Source: Serpula lacrymans var. lacrymans S7.9
Taxonomy: Eukaryota; Basidiomycota; Agaricomycetes; Boletales; Serpulaceae
Length of the DNA stretch: 64,000 bases
Assembly: GCF_000218685.1 (NCBI RefSeq)
Contig: NW_006763290.1
Span: 1,758,315 to 1,822,314, forward strand
Reading direction: 5' to 3'
Of this stretch, positions 33,276 through 43,357 are shown piece by piece. The first letter of the stretch is position 1, and every line of letters begins with the position of its first letter. A program made the position numbers and the translations under genes. The notes beneath the pieces were generated by a model. That model made no database searches. It saw nothing but the letters and a program-made list of their open reading frames with translations, and was not told the origin of the DNA.

Positions 33276-36200
33276 TTGGGTGCCTTCGCTCCACGAAACA
33301 ATGAAGTAAACCACAACAAAGTGGCCCCTGCTCCGGGGTGTTGCACGAGCAATAATGGAAAGAAGGGGATGGCTCCCCAATTTGTAAATAGATTTCAAAA
33401 ATTATCAGAAATATGTACTTGCATGAAGCATTGTAACTGTAATATTTATGATACTACCGCTGCACCAGTGTCTCCCTTGGAGCGCGGCCCCGGCGAGACA
33501 AACAATAGGGTGCTTGATTCTGGGAAAAATAAAATAGAAAAACATGTAATTTTCAATACCTTTTCCCCAAGGTGTGTGTTAATGCACACATATTTATTCC
33601 AAAAGGAGATCTGTTTAGACGTTGGTGTGGAAAACCTTGCCCGGGGCATAGCACACCCAACCAGTGCACTGCTTGATTCAGGCGCTAACAGAATTTTCAT
33701 AGATCAGGTCTGGGCGGAGCAAATTGGACTCCCCCTTGTAAAATTAGATGTATCTATTCCCGTCTATAACGTTGATGGTACACTTAACGCGGGTGGCTGT
33801 ATCACACACAAATGTTCTTTTGTGGTCGAATACCAAGGACACAGAGAACGAGTCACTGCCGAAGCTACCCAACTAGGGAAGATTAATTTAATCTTGGGCT
33901 GGACCTGGCTATTTAAACACAATCCTGAGATCAACTGGCAGACAGGGGTTGTCACATTGTCATGTTGCCCTCAGGAGTGTAATAACTTGGGTAAACCGAA
34001 TCATGTCCGTCACAATGAGCGTATTGAGAAAATAAACGCTGGTCACGTTTGTGAGCTCAGATCTTTAGAAAAGATCAACGATGACGATGATAAGGTAAAA
34101 CCCGAAGAAGAGATTAAGAGGCTGGTACCTCCCGAGTATCATGACTTCTGGAAAGTCTTTTCTAAACATAAATCAGAACGCTTCCCAGAGGCTAAGCCTT
34201 GGGACCATGCTATAGATTTGAAGGACACCTTCAAAACGCGAAAAGGACACATGATACCACTCTCTGCTCCAGAAAGAGATGAGGCGTCAAGTTTTATAGA
34301 CAAACAGCTTCTAAAAGCCCTATGACGTCCCCGGTGTTCTTCATTCCTAAAAAGGATGGTAAAAAGCATATGATTATGGACTATTGTTACGTAAATGAGC
34401 ACACAGTTAAAAATGCGTATCCGCTGCCTTTGATCAGTCAGCTAGTAGACAAATTGGCTGGTGCCAAGATCTTGACAAAGATGGATCTCAGATGGGGGTA
34501 TAATAATGCACAAATCAAAGAAGCAGATGCTTGGAAGGCCGCGTTTACATGCCACCGAGGATCCTTCGAACCACTCGTTATGTTCTTTGGGTTGACCAAT
34601 TCACCGGCAACCTTCCAGAGCATGATGAACGAGATCTTTGCGGATATGGAAAACTGTGTCGTCATTTACATTGACGATTTGTTAATATTTACGAAGTCGG
34701 ACGATGAGGCTGAGCATGACAGGATCGAAGGAGGTAGACTTCCTCGGTATGATCATAGGCCAGAACGGAATCAGGATGGATCCTGAGAAAGTTCAAGCTA
34801 TATTGGACTGGCCAGAACCTACTCGCGTCAAAGGAGTTAGGGCCTTCCTTGGCTTAGGCAATTTCTACCAAAGGTTTATCGAAAACTTTGCAAAAATAAC
34901 GAGACCGTTGAACAATCTCACTAAAAAAGACATTATTTGGCACTGGGGCACCAAGGAACAAGAAGCTTTTGATAAGCTTAAGCAGGTGTTTACAACAGCG
35001 CCCATATTAGCATTTCCAGAATTAGACAAAGAGTTCCGGCTAGAAACCAACTCTTCTGATTTTGCTACTGGGGCTGTTTTGTCAATTAAATGCCCTGATG
35101 ATCTTTGGAGGCCTTGTGCCTTTATCACATAGTTTGTCACCTACAGAGCGCAACTATCAAATTTACGACAAAGAGATGCTGGCCATCATTAGAGCCTTAG
35201 AGCACTGGCGGCACTACTTAGAAGGTGCTAGGCACCAATTTGAAATTTGGACTGATCATAAGAATCTGGAGTATTTTATGACGGCCCGAGACTTGAACCA
35301 TAGACAGGCCCGCTATGCGGTGTACTTGTCAAGGTTTAATTATAAATTAATTCATAAGCCTGAAAGCTCTATGGGGAAAGCAGACGCTTTATCCAGAAGA
35401 GAGGATCATGCCAACAGTATCAAAGATGACAACAAAGGTGTTACCCTGATAGATCAATCAAGGGTTGCCAATGTTAGAATCGGGCAGGATTCCGATCTTC
35501 TGGATGTCTTCAAGAAAGACATCTCCTCAGAAGAGAAGGCGCGCCTTGACGGCAATGAGAACTATTTATGGGAAGACAGACTCTTCCATTTTAAAGACAA
35601 GATCTATGTGCCTGAGTCCGCAAGGATCAAGGCAATAGATAGACATCACGACATGCCAGTGGCTGGGCACCCTGGGTGGCAACGAACAATGGAGTTGATC
35701 TCCAGAAATTATATGTGGCCTGGCATGGTCAAAGACATACAGGAATATGTAAAATCCTGTTTAAGATGTGCCATGGCTAAGAATTCTCATCAACCACCGG
35801 CCGGTAAACTTATGCCGAATCCGATACCAGCTGGTCCCTGGCAGGATATATCGGTTGATTTCACAACGGATCTGCCCGAGTCAAATGGGTATAATTCAGT
35901 AATGGTGGTAGTAGATCGCTTCTCCAAAGAAGTGGTATTCATACCCACCAACAAAACCATTACCGCTGCTGGTACAGCAGATTTATTTAAAGACCTTGAG
36001 CATCAAACCTAAATTATCAACGGTGTTCCATCCGCAGACTGATGGACAAACGGAGAGACTCAACCAGGAGTTGAAACAATATCTCTGGATATTTATTAAT
36101 GACAGGCAGACAGATTGGGCCAGGTGGCTGAAGATAGCCCAGTTCTCTTATAATATCAAACAGTCGTCAGCTACAGGAAAGGCACCATTCAAGGTTACTA

Positions 36201-36913
36201 GATCGTACCTCCCCAGAATGGGAGTAGAACCTGGCAAAAGCAAGAACAAGGCTGCTTGGAACATGGCCAAAGACATGAAGTCTGTCTTAGACAAAACGCG
36301 CAAGGCGCTATTCAAAACTGCAGAGCAGATGAAAGACAGGGCAGAGCGTAGACACTCTAAGGCCCCTGACTACAAGGTCAGTGACCTGGTCTGGTTAGAT
36401 ACCAACCACTTAAAGTTAAAAGATCGGCAGTCTAGAAAACTGACCTGAAAGTAGATTGGCCCTTACCGGATTAAGGAAGTCAAATCCAATGCAGTGGAGC
36501 TGGAACTCCCAAAACAAATGAGGGTAGTACCCACGGTCAACATTAGCCGTGTGAAACCCTACAAAGAGCCGCTGCCAGGACAGCATGTAGACTGGCCCGG
36601 ACCGGTAGTAGTCAACCAGGAAGGTGAAGAAGAGTTTGAAGTTGAACAAGTGGTGGACGCACACTTGAAGCGTGGAAAATTAGAATTCCTAGTCCTATGG
36701 AAGGGCTATGGAGATGAGGACAGAAAATGTGAACCAGAAGCCCATCTGGATAATTCCCGCAACGCTGTGCGCAAATTTTATTCTAAGAACCCCTCAGCTC
36801 CTAGGAAGCTTAGAGGCATGGACTCAAAACTTTTTAATTCCCTTTTTCAACTTATGCCCGAAAATTTAACTACCACCTCCGGTATTTGGTCGAGCCTGGA
36901 AGTCGAGCCTTAG
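33276..36913 (+). pseudogene. Gypsy A pol (protease, RT, RNase H, integrase, chromodomain), broken
   Basis: The protease motif ALLDSGANRIFID is near 33670, the RT block VVIYIDDLL near 34660, RNase H at ETNSSDFATGAV and EIWTDHKNLEYFM, and the integrase zinc motif at RHHDMPVAGHPGW...CLRCAMAK. The DDE first Asp is at ISVDFTTDLPESNGYNS. The chromodomain (EEEFEVEQVVDAHLKRGKLE then FLVLWKGYGDEDRKCEPE) ends it. Compared with gypsy C there is a small deletion near 34316, a deletion of about 75 bp near 34726 in RT, a 2-nt deletion near 35120, and a deletion of about 110 bp near 35992 that removes the second integrase Asp (SDRG). Two stops lie near 36446. It cannot encode a working polymerase. Confidence 0.88.
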
Positions 36914-36924
36914 AAGGGGGGTAG

Positions 36925-37340
36925 TGTTACGATAACACAATTTTCAGACCTTTCCTTCTTTTTCATTCTCCACTTTAACCTTGTACACTTTAGCTTTCAC
37001 ACATGGTGCCACGCAGCACTTCCCCTTTTGTTCAAACACCTCTTTCTTGCGCCGCGTTGCCTTCTTCTTATTTTAGATACAACTTTCTCACACAGTGGAG
37101 CTGGTCATGCGGGCTAGGCCCCATGACATCATCAGCCACTAACTTTATCAACTGTACAGTACATAAGTAACAACACTCTGTATTAGTATATATACCCCAA
37201 TAGATCCAGGAGACTCCTCAGTGAGTCCTCCTGTTGTTAACCAACAAACTCTCTGCAGCCTAAGGGGTAACCACTCCCCATTCACTACCTTTATAGTGTG
37301 TTCCTGTGTGCGCCAGAGTAACTAACTTTTGGTTGTTATA
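36925..37340 (+). repeat. 3' LTR of gypsy A
   Basis: It starts TGTTACGATAACACA after the polypurine tract and ends TTTTGGTTGTTATA, 416 bp; the family ends TTACA. It is almost the same as the solo LTR at 24574, including CATGACATCATCAGCCACT and the TTAACCAACAAACTCTCTGC block. It abuts the copia III sequence at 37341 directly. Confidence 0.9.
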
Positions 37341-37341
37341 C

Positions 37342-37362
37342 CAGGGCTCATAACCTGATAAA
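37342..37362 (-). repeat. Copy of the copia III primer-binding site at the outer edge of its LTR
   Basis: The 21 bases CAGGGCTCATAACCTGATAA+A are identical to 42919-42939. On the minus strand this reads ...TTTATCA|GGTTATGAGCCCTG, that is LTR end plus PBS. It should occur only after the 5' LTR, yet it lies outside the 3' LTR here. Confidence 0.7.
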
Positions 37363-37669
37363 GAACAAAGCTTGAAGCAAGTGTCTAGCCACTTGCTGAG
37401 AGCAATCAGGGACTGGAAACTAGAGTCCAATGTGAGTAACTATATTATTAGAGAGTATGACAGGTATACAGTACCTAGAGTCCAATGTGAGTAACTAGAG
37501 AATAGGAAGCATTGGACTCTGCAGTACTGGCCGAAGTTTTGTAAACAAAGGTAAACAAAGGAGCCACAGAGGCAAAATAATAGAGAACACAATCACTACT
37601 GAATGATAGAGGAATAGATAAGGAAAGGAATAGAAATATATGGGTAGCACAAAGGTGCAGAATCTAACA
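37356..37669 (-). repeat. 3' LTR of copia III
   Basis: On the minus strand it begins TGTTAGATTCTGCACC, directly after a polypurine tract AGGGGGGAG, and ends CTTTGTTCTTTATCA, 314 bp. It contains the direct repeat CTAGAGTCCAATGTGAGTAA (37420-37440 and 37477-37497 on +). The sequence recurs at 59239-59546 as a solo copy. Confidence 0.85.
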
Positions 37670-40600
37670 CTCCCCCCTGATGCTGCACCTCCCAAGCATC
37701 AGCTCCCTCTGATCTAATCAGTCCCATCATCTTCCTGAACACTTTGGCTTTAGGCTTGGCAAGAGCTTTGGTCAACAAGTCAGCAGGCATTTCAGCAGTG
37801 GGAACAAACATAGGAGCAATTTGCCCAGAGTCAACAACATCTCTCAACCAATGCCATTGCAAATCAAGGTGATTCATGTGACCATGGTGCTCAGGATTCT
37901 TCAATACAGATATGTCAGATTGGTTGTCAATGTGAAGGGTAGAAGGAGAGGTGATAGGATATCCCATTTTCTTCAACAGATTTCGCATCCAGCAGATTTC
38001 TTTGCCAGCCTCAACAGCAACAATATATTCAGCTTCAGTGGTGGATAGAGCAACAATGTTCTGAAGCTTGAAGCTCCAAGAAACAGCACCAGATCCTAAC
38101 TTGACAATATAGACACCAGTAGAATGACCAGAATCCTTGTCACCACCATGATCAGCATCAGAGAAAGTGGTGAAGAGTTCAGTAGAATTGGGATCAGGAC
38201 CAAGGACAAGGGAATGATCAAGGGTGCCTTGCAAGTAGCGGAACAAGTGCTTCACAGCGCTCCAGTGAGTGAGGCCAGGATTAGAATTGTACCTGGCAAG
38301 GACTCCAACAGTGTAGGCAATGTCAGGACAAGTTGTAGTGGCCAAATACATCAGAGCACCAACAGCAGCAAGGTAGGGAATGTCCTTCGTCAAAGCAGCA
38401 TCACTGGATGTCTTGGGAGACATGTCCTTGGTGAGGCGCAAACCAGGATCCATGGGAGTGGACACAGGCTTGCAGTCCTTCATGCCAAAGTGCTCCAGAA
38501 TGTCCAGAGTGTACTGATGTTGGGATAAAGATATAGTGCGATTGCTGAGGTCTCTGGTGATGGAAATGCCAAGTAGATAAGAGGTAGGGCCAAGATCACA
38601 AAGTTTGAAGTGCTGGGAGAGATCCTTGATAGCTTGGTCTAGTGCAGAAGTGGAAGTGGATGCCAGTGTCATGTCATCAACAAAGACTGGCAGGATAATG
38701 CGCACATCAGCTCTGTTAAAGACATGGATGGCAGAGTCTGAATAAGTGCACTTGAATCAGAGTTTTTCAAGCACAGTGTGCATCTTCTAGTTCCACATTC
38801 TGCCCCCTTGCTTTGTCCCATAGATGGCCTTGTCCAGCTGACAAACAAGATTGTGAGAGCCCTGATGGAATCCCTCTGGCTGATGCATATAAACCTTGAC
38901 ATCCATGACTCTATTCAGGAATGCATGGGAAATGTCAATGGAGCGCAAATGGAGGTTGTGGATAGAAGCAATAGCAAGGACAACTCTGATCGATGATATG
39001 CAAACAGTAGGTGCAAATATCTCAAGGAAATCAAAGCCAGGGCGCTGGTTATAGCCTTTGGCCACATATCTGGCCTTGTAGCGCTCAACAGTGCCATCTG
39101 AGCCGCGCTTGATCTTGAAGACCCACTTGCCACCAATTGCCTTTTCTCCAGGAGGTAGTTCCACAAGTGACCAAGTTACATTGTGCTCATGAGCTTGGAG
39201 CTCTTCCATGGCTGCTTTTCTCCATTTATCTGCATCAGGACGCTTCATTGAAACTGCAAATGACCTAGGCTCAGCAGAGTCTCCAAAGTGTGCCACTTCA
39301 TCATCAGCTGCCTCAGAATCACTACTATCACTATCATCACTCTCAATGGCAGGAGTAGGTTGTCTGTGTTGAAGCCACCATGGTCTAGGTGGTCTCCTAG
39401 CCCTTGCAGGGCGTCTCAGTGCAATAGGCAAGTCAGGAGAAGGTGAGCAATGAGGAGGGTGATCTGGAAGCTCAGGAGGTTGATTCACAGGTGGTTTTGC
39501 ATCAAGGTCCGAATCAGGCCCATCACCAGGCAAGTGCTGAGGTTGCTGAAGTACAGCTGGTGGGCCAATATCTCCCCCTGGACCTGGGGCAGGGACATTC
39601 TCATTCAGGCCCAATGGCATGAATAGTGAAGGTGGAGTAGGGGGTGGAGGTGGGATATTGTCAGAAGACCTTTTCAAGCCAGGAAAGTAGCGCTCATCAA
39701 AATCAGCTCTCTCAGAGATAATGGTGCGCTTGATGGTAGGATTGTAGAATTTCCATCCCTTAAAACCCTCAGGGTAACCAATGAACACACATTTCTCCAT
39801 ATGAGAGCCAAAGACACCTCTCTTGTCCTTTTGCACATGCACATAGGCAGTGCAGCCCCAAACGCGAAGGTAAGACATGTCAGGCTTGTGTCCATACCAC
39901 AACTCAAATGGAGTGGCATGGGCCACTGCATCAGTGTAACACCTGTTCCAGACATGCACCAAAGCGGACAGACATTCACCCCAGAAGCTGTTAGGCAGTC
40001 CAGACTCTGATAACATGGCAGTAATACGCTCAGTCAGAAGTCTGTTTGCTTTCTCTGCCACACCATTCTGCTGAGGACAATTACTGGTGGTATGCTGTCT
40101 GACAATCCCATGGTCATCTGTGAATTGCTCAAATTCCTTGGACATGTACTGCCCCCCTTTGTTATCGTGCAGAGCTTTGATTTTGCGCTCCAATTGAGTC
40201 TCAGTATAAGCCTTAAATCCCTTGAAAGCATCAAAAACATCTGACTTGGCCTTGAGAGGCACAACAACACAGAATTGACTGTGATCATTAATGAAGGTGA
40301 CCCAGTAATGATATCCAGAGAATGTGGGTGAAGAGACTTGGTGTACATCAGAATGGATGAGGTTCAAAGGATGAGCAGAGCGAGTATCAGATGAGGGAAA
40401 TGGATTGGCATGCATCTTGCCAAACAAGCATGGTTCACAGACAGGATCAGGAGCAGCCTTTGATTCCAGTGTAAGCCCAGTGACCAGATCTTTCTGTATC
40501 AGTCTCTTGACATCAGCATGATGGTGGTGAGCCAATCTACAATGCCAGAGCGTCAAGTCAAGTGGTATCATCGCAGTAAAATGTCCCAGTTCAGCACAAG

Positions 40601-41927
40601 CAGCAGTAGATCCATCATGGAATGCTGCATTGTTGTCATTGATAGTTGCAGTGCACAAGAGAGTGTTGTCACGCATAAAGGACATGGAATGAGACAAAAT
40701 GGTGACATTGAAACCACTTTGACGAGTTAAATACAAGACTGAGAGGAGATTATTTCGAAGATCTGGTACATGGAGCACTCTAGAGAATTCCACAGCCCTT
40801 GCCACTTTGCCATTGATCACAGGATTAAACACCACAGTACCAACACCAGCTAAATAGACAATAGTGTGATCAGCCAGCTTGATTGGCACACAATATGGGG
40901 TATAGTGGTGCACCCAATGATGATGAGGTGTCATATGAGAAGTGGCGCCTGTGTCTGCATTCCAATTAATGTCAGCATCAAGTTGGAGAGGGCAGTGAGG
41001 ATCAGAGGGATGAATGGAACAAAGACTTGTATTTCCAGCTGATTCAGTGACCACAGTAGATGAATTGGCAGTGTTAGGCAAAAATTTGGGCTGCTGAGAG
41101 TTACTGGAGCCTGCCTGAGCCTTATGACCACACTTGTAGTGATTCTTAGCACCCTCCATTGCCTGTTGGCAACTAGCAATGTATCTGTGGCATTTATCTT
41201 GGGTATGACCAAGTAAACCACAGAAATCACACTGAACATGAGTAGAGGTGGTGGATTGGTTGCAGTGATGGCAGTTAGGATGGGTGCAGGTGCTGTTGGC
41301 AGTGGTGGACGAGGAGTGCAAGGCAGAATCAACTTCAGCATGACGACGGCGATTGACCTCTTCAGCAAGGAAAGCATCCCTGAGCTGGGTCTTGTCCAAG
41401 GTGCCCAGAAGTAGTAGAGATGAAGTGAAGTGGGCATATTGATCAGGAAGTGCCCTAATCATAGCCATGCATGTCAATTCATCGTCCAATTCAGCCAGTG
41501 AAAAGCCAGCAGGATGAAGATTTTGAATCTGATGCATGCCTTCATCAATCCTGGTCATAAGTGACTGCAGGGATTCGTCCTCCTTCTTTCTGATAGAGAA
41601 AAAGTCGTCATAGGCATTAAATCTCGTCCCAGGCTTCTTAGAGACGTGCACAATTGCCAGTTTCTCCCAGATCTTGATAGGATCATCAATGATGCCATCA
41701 AGATGGATGCGCTGCTCTTTGGTGACATTGAGGTATAATGCACCAGCAGCCTTTTTAGCTCTCAACTCCCATTTCTCTATTGCTTCAGCATCAGTCCCAG
41801 GACACTTTTCAGCACCAGAGGCGAGCCTCCACAGTCCCTTGGTCATCAACCAAGCTTGCATTTCACCACTCCACTGGGGATAGTTAGTGCCAGACAAGGG
41901 ATGGAACTTGGGATCAGAGTCAGACAT
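37596..41927 (-). pseudogene. Copia III gag-pol, near intact with two stop codons
   Basis: A single long Ty1/copia polyprotein starts MSDSDPKFHPLSGTNYPQWS at 41927. Domains in order: UBN2 gag; zinc knuckle CDFCGLLGHTQDKC (about residue 235); protease DTGATSHM; GAG-pre-integrase LWHCRLAHHHH and CEPC; integrase LIHSDVHQ, LHDNKGGQY, CPQQNGVAEKANR; Pro-rich linker; RT (GGKWVFKIKRGSDGTVERYK, DISHAFLN, FVDDM); RNase H (FSDADHGG, SWSFKLQNIVALSTTEAEY, HIDNQSD). Only two codons break about 1,440 codons: TAG at 38787-38789 and TGA at 38757-38759, both in RT. The frame runs through the polypurine tract into the LTR and stops at 37596. The family would otherwise look recently active. Confidence 0.92.
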
Positions 41928-42918
41928 GATGGGTGTTGTATAAGACGATAGAGTAATGATAAATGACGTAGGAGAGGGCTATAGGCGATGGAATAGTGGC
42001 AAAGACAATGGGCAACAGTAGGAGGCGAGCAGATAAGATGGTGAGGCGGTAGAGAGAGGATGTGGAGAGGGTCAAAAAGCACAAGGATATGTCCAAATAG
42101 GGTCCAAAAAGCGTCCAAAAGCGATCCAGGAGGGTGCTAAGGCTTCCTAGTGCTGCAACAGGGTTACACCTGTGTTCCCCTTTCAATACTACACTGATAT
42201 TAACAGAGAAATCGCCTCGAGACAGTGTTGGTTAATAGGGCTTGTATATGAGTCAACAAAGTGACTTAAGCTCCCAAAACACCGCAGACTGAGAGAGGCT
42301 CTAGGCAACAGCAAACTGAGGCAATGCAGGCAAGCTTCGCAGTCTATAGGCTTGTTCTATCTGATAATGGACAGAGCAGAGAAAATTGGAGCTTTATGCA
42401 CACACCAGATATGCCAAAAAGTGAAAAATAGGGCAAAGTATTGAAATTGATACAGAGACAGATAGGATGGATGGATTGCCCCCAAATCAGAGGTATAAGG
42501 GACGTTTATATAAAGCAATAGATGGCCCAAATATCACAAGAAGTGAAGCACAGGCAGTGGAGATATACAATAGAGGTGCAGTAGGGGATCAAATGATGAT
42601 AAGGGCTCACAGAGAGATCCAGCTCAAATCCAACCACTCTGACAGGTCTCCTAGGGTTATTTAGGCCGTAGAAGATGATGGTAGAAGTTTAAGGACAATC
42701 AGATAAGGATTGGGCGAGATATGGTGCAGATAAGACCAAAAAAGTGTCCAAAATGGGGGTAACTTGCAACAAGGAGGCGTTATTGGAGATCAAGATGATA
42801 TCAGAGCAATCAGAGATGGTGGATGGGATAATAGGAGTCCCAGAAGACGATGGTTGTGATGGATAAGCAGTAGGACCCTTGGATGGTGAGATATGAGGTC
42901 AGGAAGATGGCTAGAGCA
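41928..42918 (-). other. Copia III leader, about 1 kb
   Basis: This lies between the gag start and the primer-binding site, read on the minus strand. No convincing gene is seen; the short frames on both strands have no recognisable domain. It is unusually long for a copia leader. It contains CGATGGTTGTGATGG-type low-complexity words but no repeats that I could define. Confidence 0.5.
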
Positions 42919-42939
42919 CAGGGCTCATAACCTGATAAA
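42919..42939 (-). promoter_or_regulatory. Copia III primer-binding site (initiator tRNA anticodon-arm type)
   Basis: Minus strand GGTTATGAGCCCTG is complementary to CAGGGCTCATAACC, the anticodon stem-loop of eukaryotic initiator tRNA-Met (anticodon CAT). Copia and Ty5 elements are known to prime with such half-tRNAs. It is preceded by TTTTATCA, like the end of the copia III LTR, but the rest of the 5' LTR is absent. Confidence 0.65.
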
Positions 42940-42948
42940 ATTGGATAT

Positions 42949-43021
42949 TGACCAGACCAGGGATTGAACCTGGAACCTTCTGGATATATGCCAGCTGCTC
43001 TACCAATTGAGCTATATGGCC
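42949..43021 (-). tRNA. tRNA-like sequence 2 (Ile-TAT-like geometry), probably pseudo-tRNA or SINE head
   Basis: The minus strand gives exactly 73 nt in tRNA layout. The acceptor arm GGCCATA pairs with TCTGGTC (one wobble, one mismatch), the D arm is GCTC...GAGC with TTGG in the loop, and the anticodon arm is GCTGG/CCAGA with loop CATATAT. The T arm CCAGG TTCAATC CCTGG is perfect. A and B box promoters are good, and TTTT follows 8 nt downstream. Position 33 is A, not the universal T, and pair 27-43 is G-A, so a decoding tRNA is doubtful. Confidence 0.45.
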
Positions 43022-43064
43022 AAGGTTGACAAATTATGACATTTGTTTATAGTATGAGAAAACA

Positions 43065-43137
43065 TGCATTGGCCAGGGCTTGAACCTGGGACTCCAGCTT
43101 TCATGGTCTGGTGCTTTACCAACTAAGCTACCAAGGC
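43065..43137 (-). tRNA. tRNA-like sequence 1, probably pseudo-tRNA or SINE head
   Basis: Also 73 nt on the minus strand. Acceptor GCCTTGG pairs with CCAATGC (six of seven), the D arm is GCTT...AAGC with AGTTGGTA loop, and the T arm CCAGG TTCAAGC CCTGG is perfect. The anticodon arm CCAG...CTGG only pairs with an enlarged loop, and no T33 is found. GTTTTC follows 2-3 nt after the end, a possible pol III terminator. It lies 43 bp upstream of tRNA-like 2 on the same strand. Confidence 0.42.
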
Positions 43138-43357
43138 GTACTTGGAAAGCATACTGATTGGTTGCATGCCCAGAAGGTCCAGAATCACTGTACACAGGTG
43201 CGGATCCCATTGTGTTGTGATAAAGGTTATACAATATAGGATCTCAAACATGACATGCAACCACAGACATCTTACACAGTATAGCTGCTGCATACTGGAT
43301 TGGCTTACAAATCAGAGGTATTATCCTATGGGGTATTGGTATGTCAGAGTATGTTCT
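43138..43357. other. Short spacer between tRNA-like pair and gypsy B
   Basis: No gene or repeat is recognised. CATGCAACCACAGACATC and TTGGTTGCATGCCC give a short GGTTGCATG/CATGCAACC inverted pair at about 43160 and 43252. Confidence 0.35.

Larger units (their letters stand above)
31274..37340 (+). mobile_element. Gypsy A: Ty3/gypsy chromovirus with two LTRs, defective
   Basis: A complete layout of 5' LTR (31274-31669), leader, gag, protease-RT-RNase H-integrase-chromodomain and polypurine tract (GAAGGGGGGTAG, 36913-36924), then 3' LTR (36925-37340). Relative to gypsy C it carries stops, frameshifts and deletions in gag, RT and integrase. The two LTRs belong to different subfamilies. TATAC lies just before the 5' LTR, and TATAC can also be read at 37337-37341, overlapping the 3' LTR end; this is not a certain duplication. 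Confidence 0.9.

Noticed and set aside
37356..42939. Copia III as an ordinary two-LTR insertion
   Set aside because: No sequence like the 37356-37669 LTR occurs right of 42940; only seven bases of an LTR end are present there.
42949..43137. Two functional tRNA genes (Ile-TAT and a second one)
   Set aside because: Neither has T at position 33 and both anticodon arms are imperfect, so I call them tRNA-like, not decoding tRNAs.
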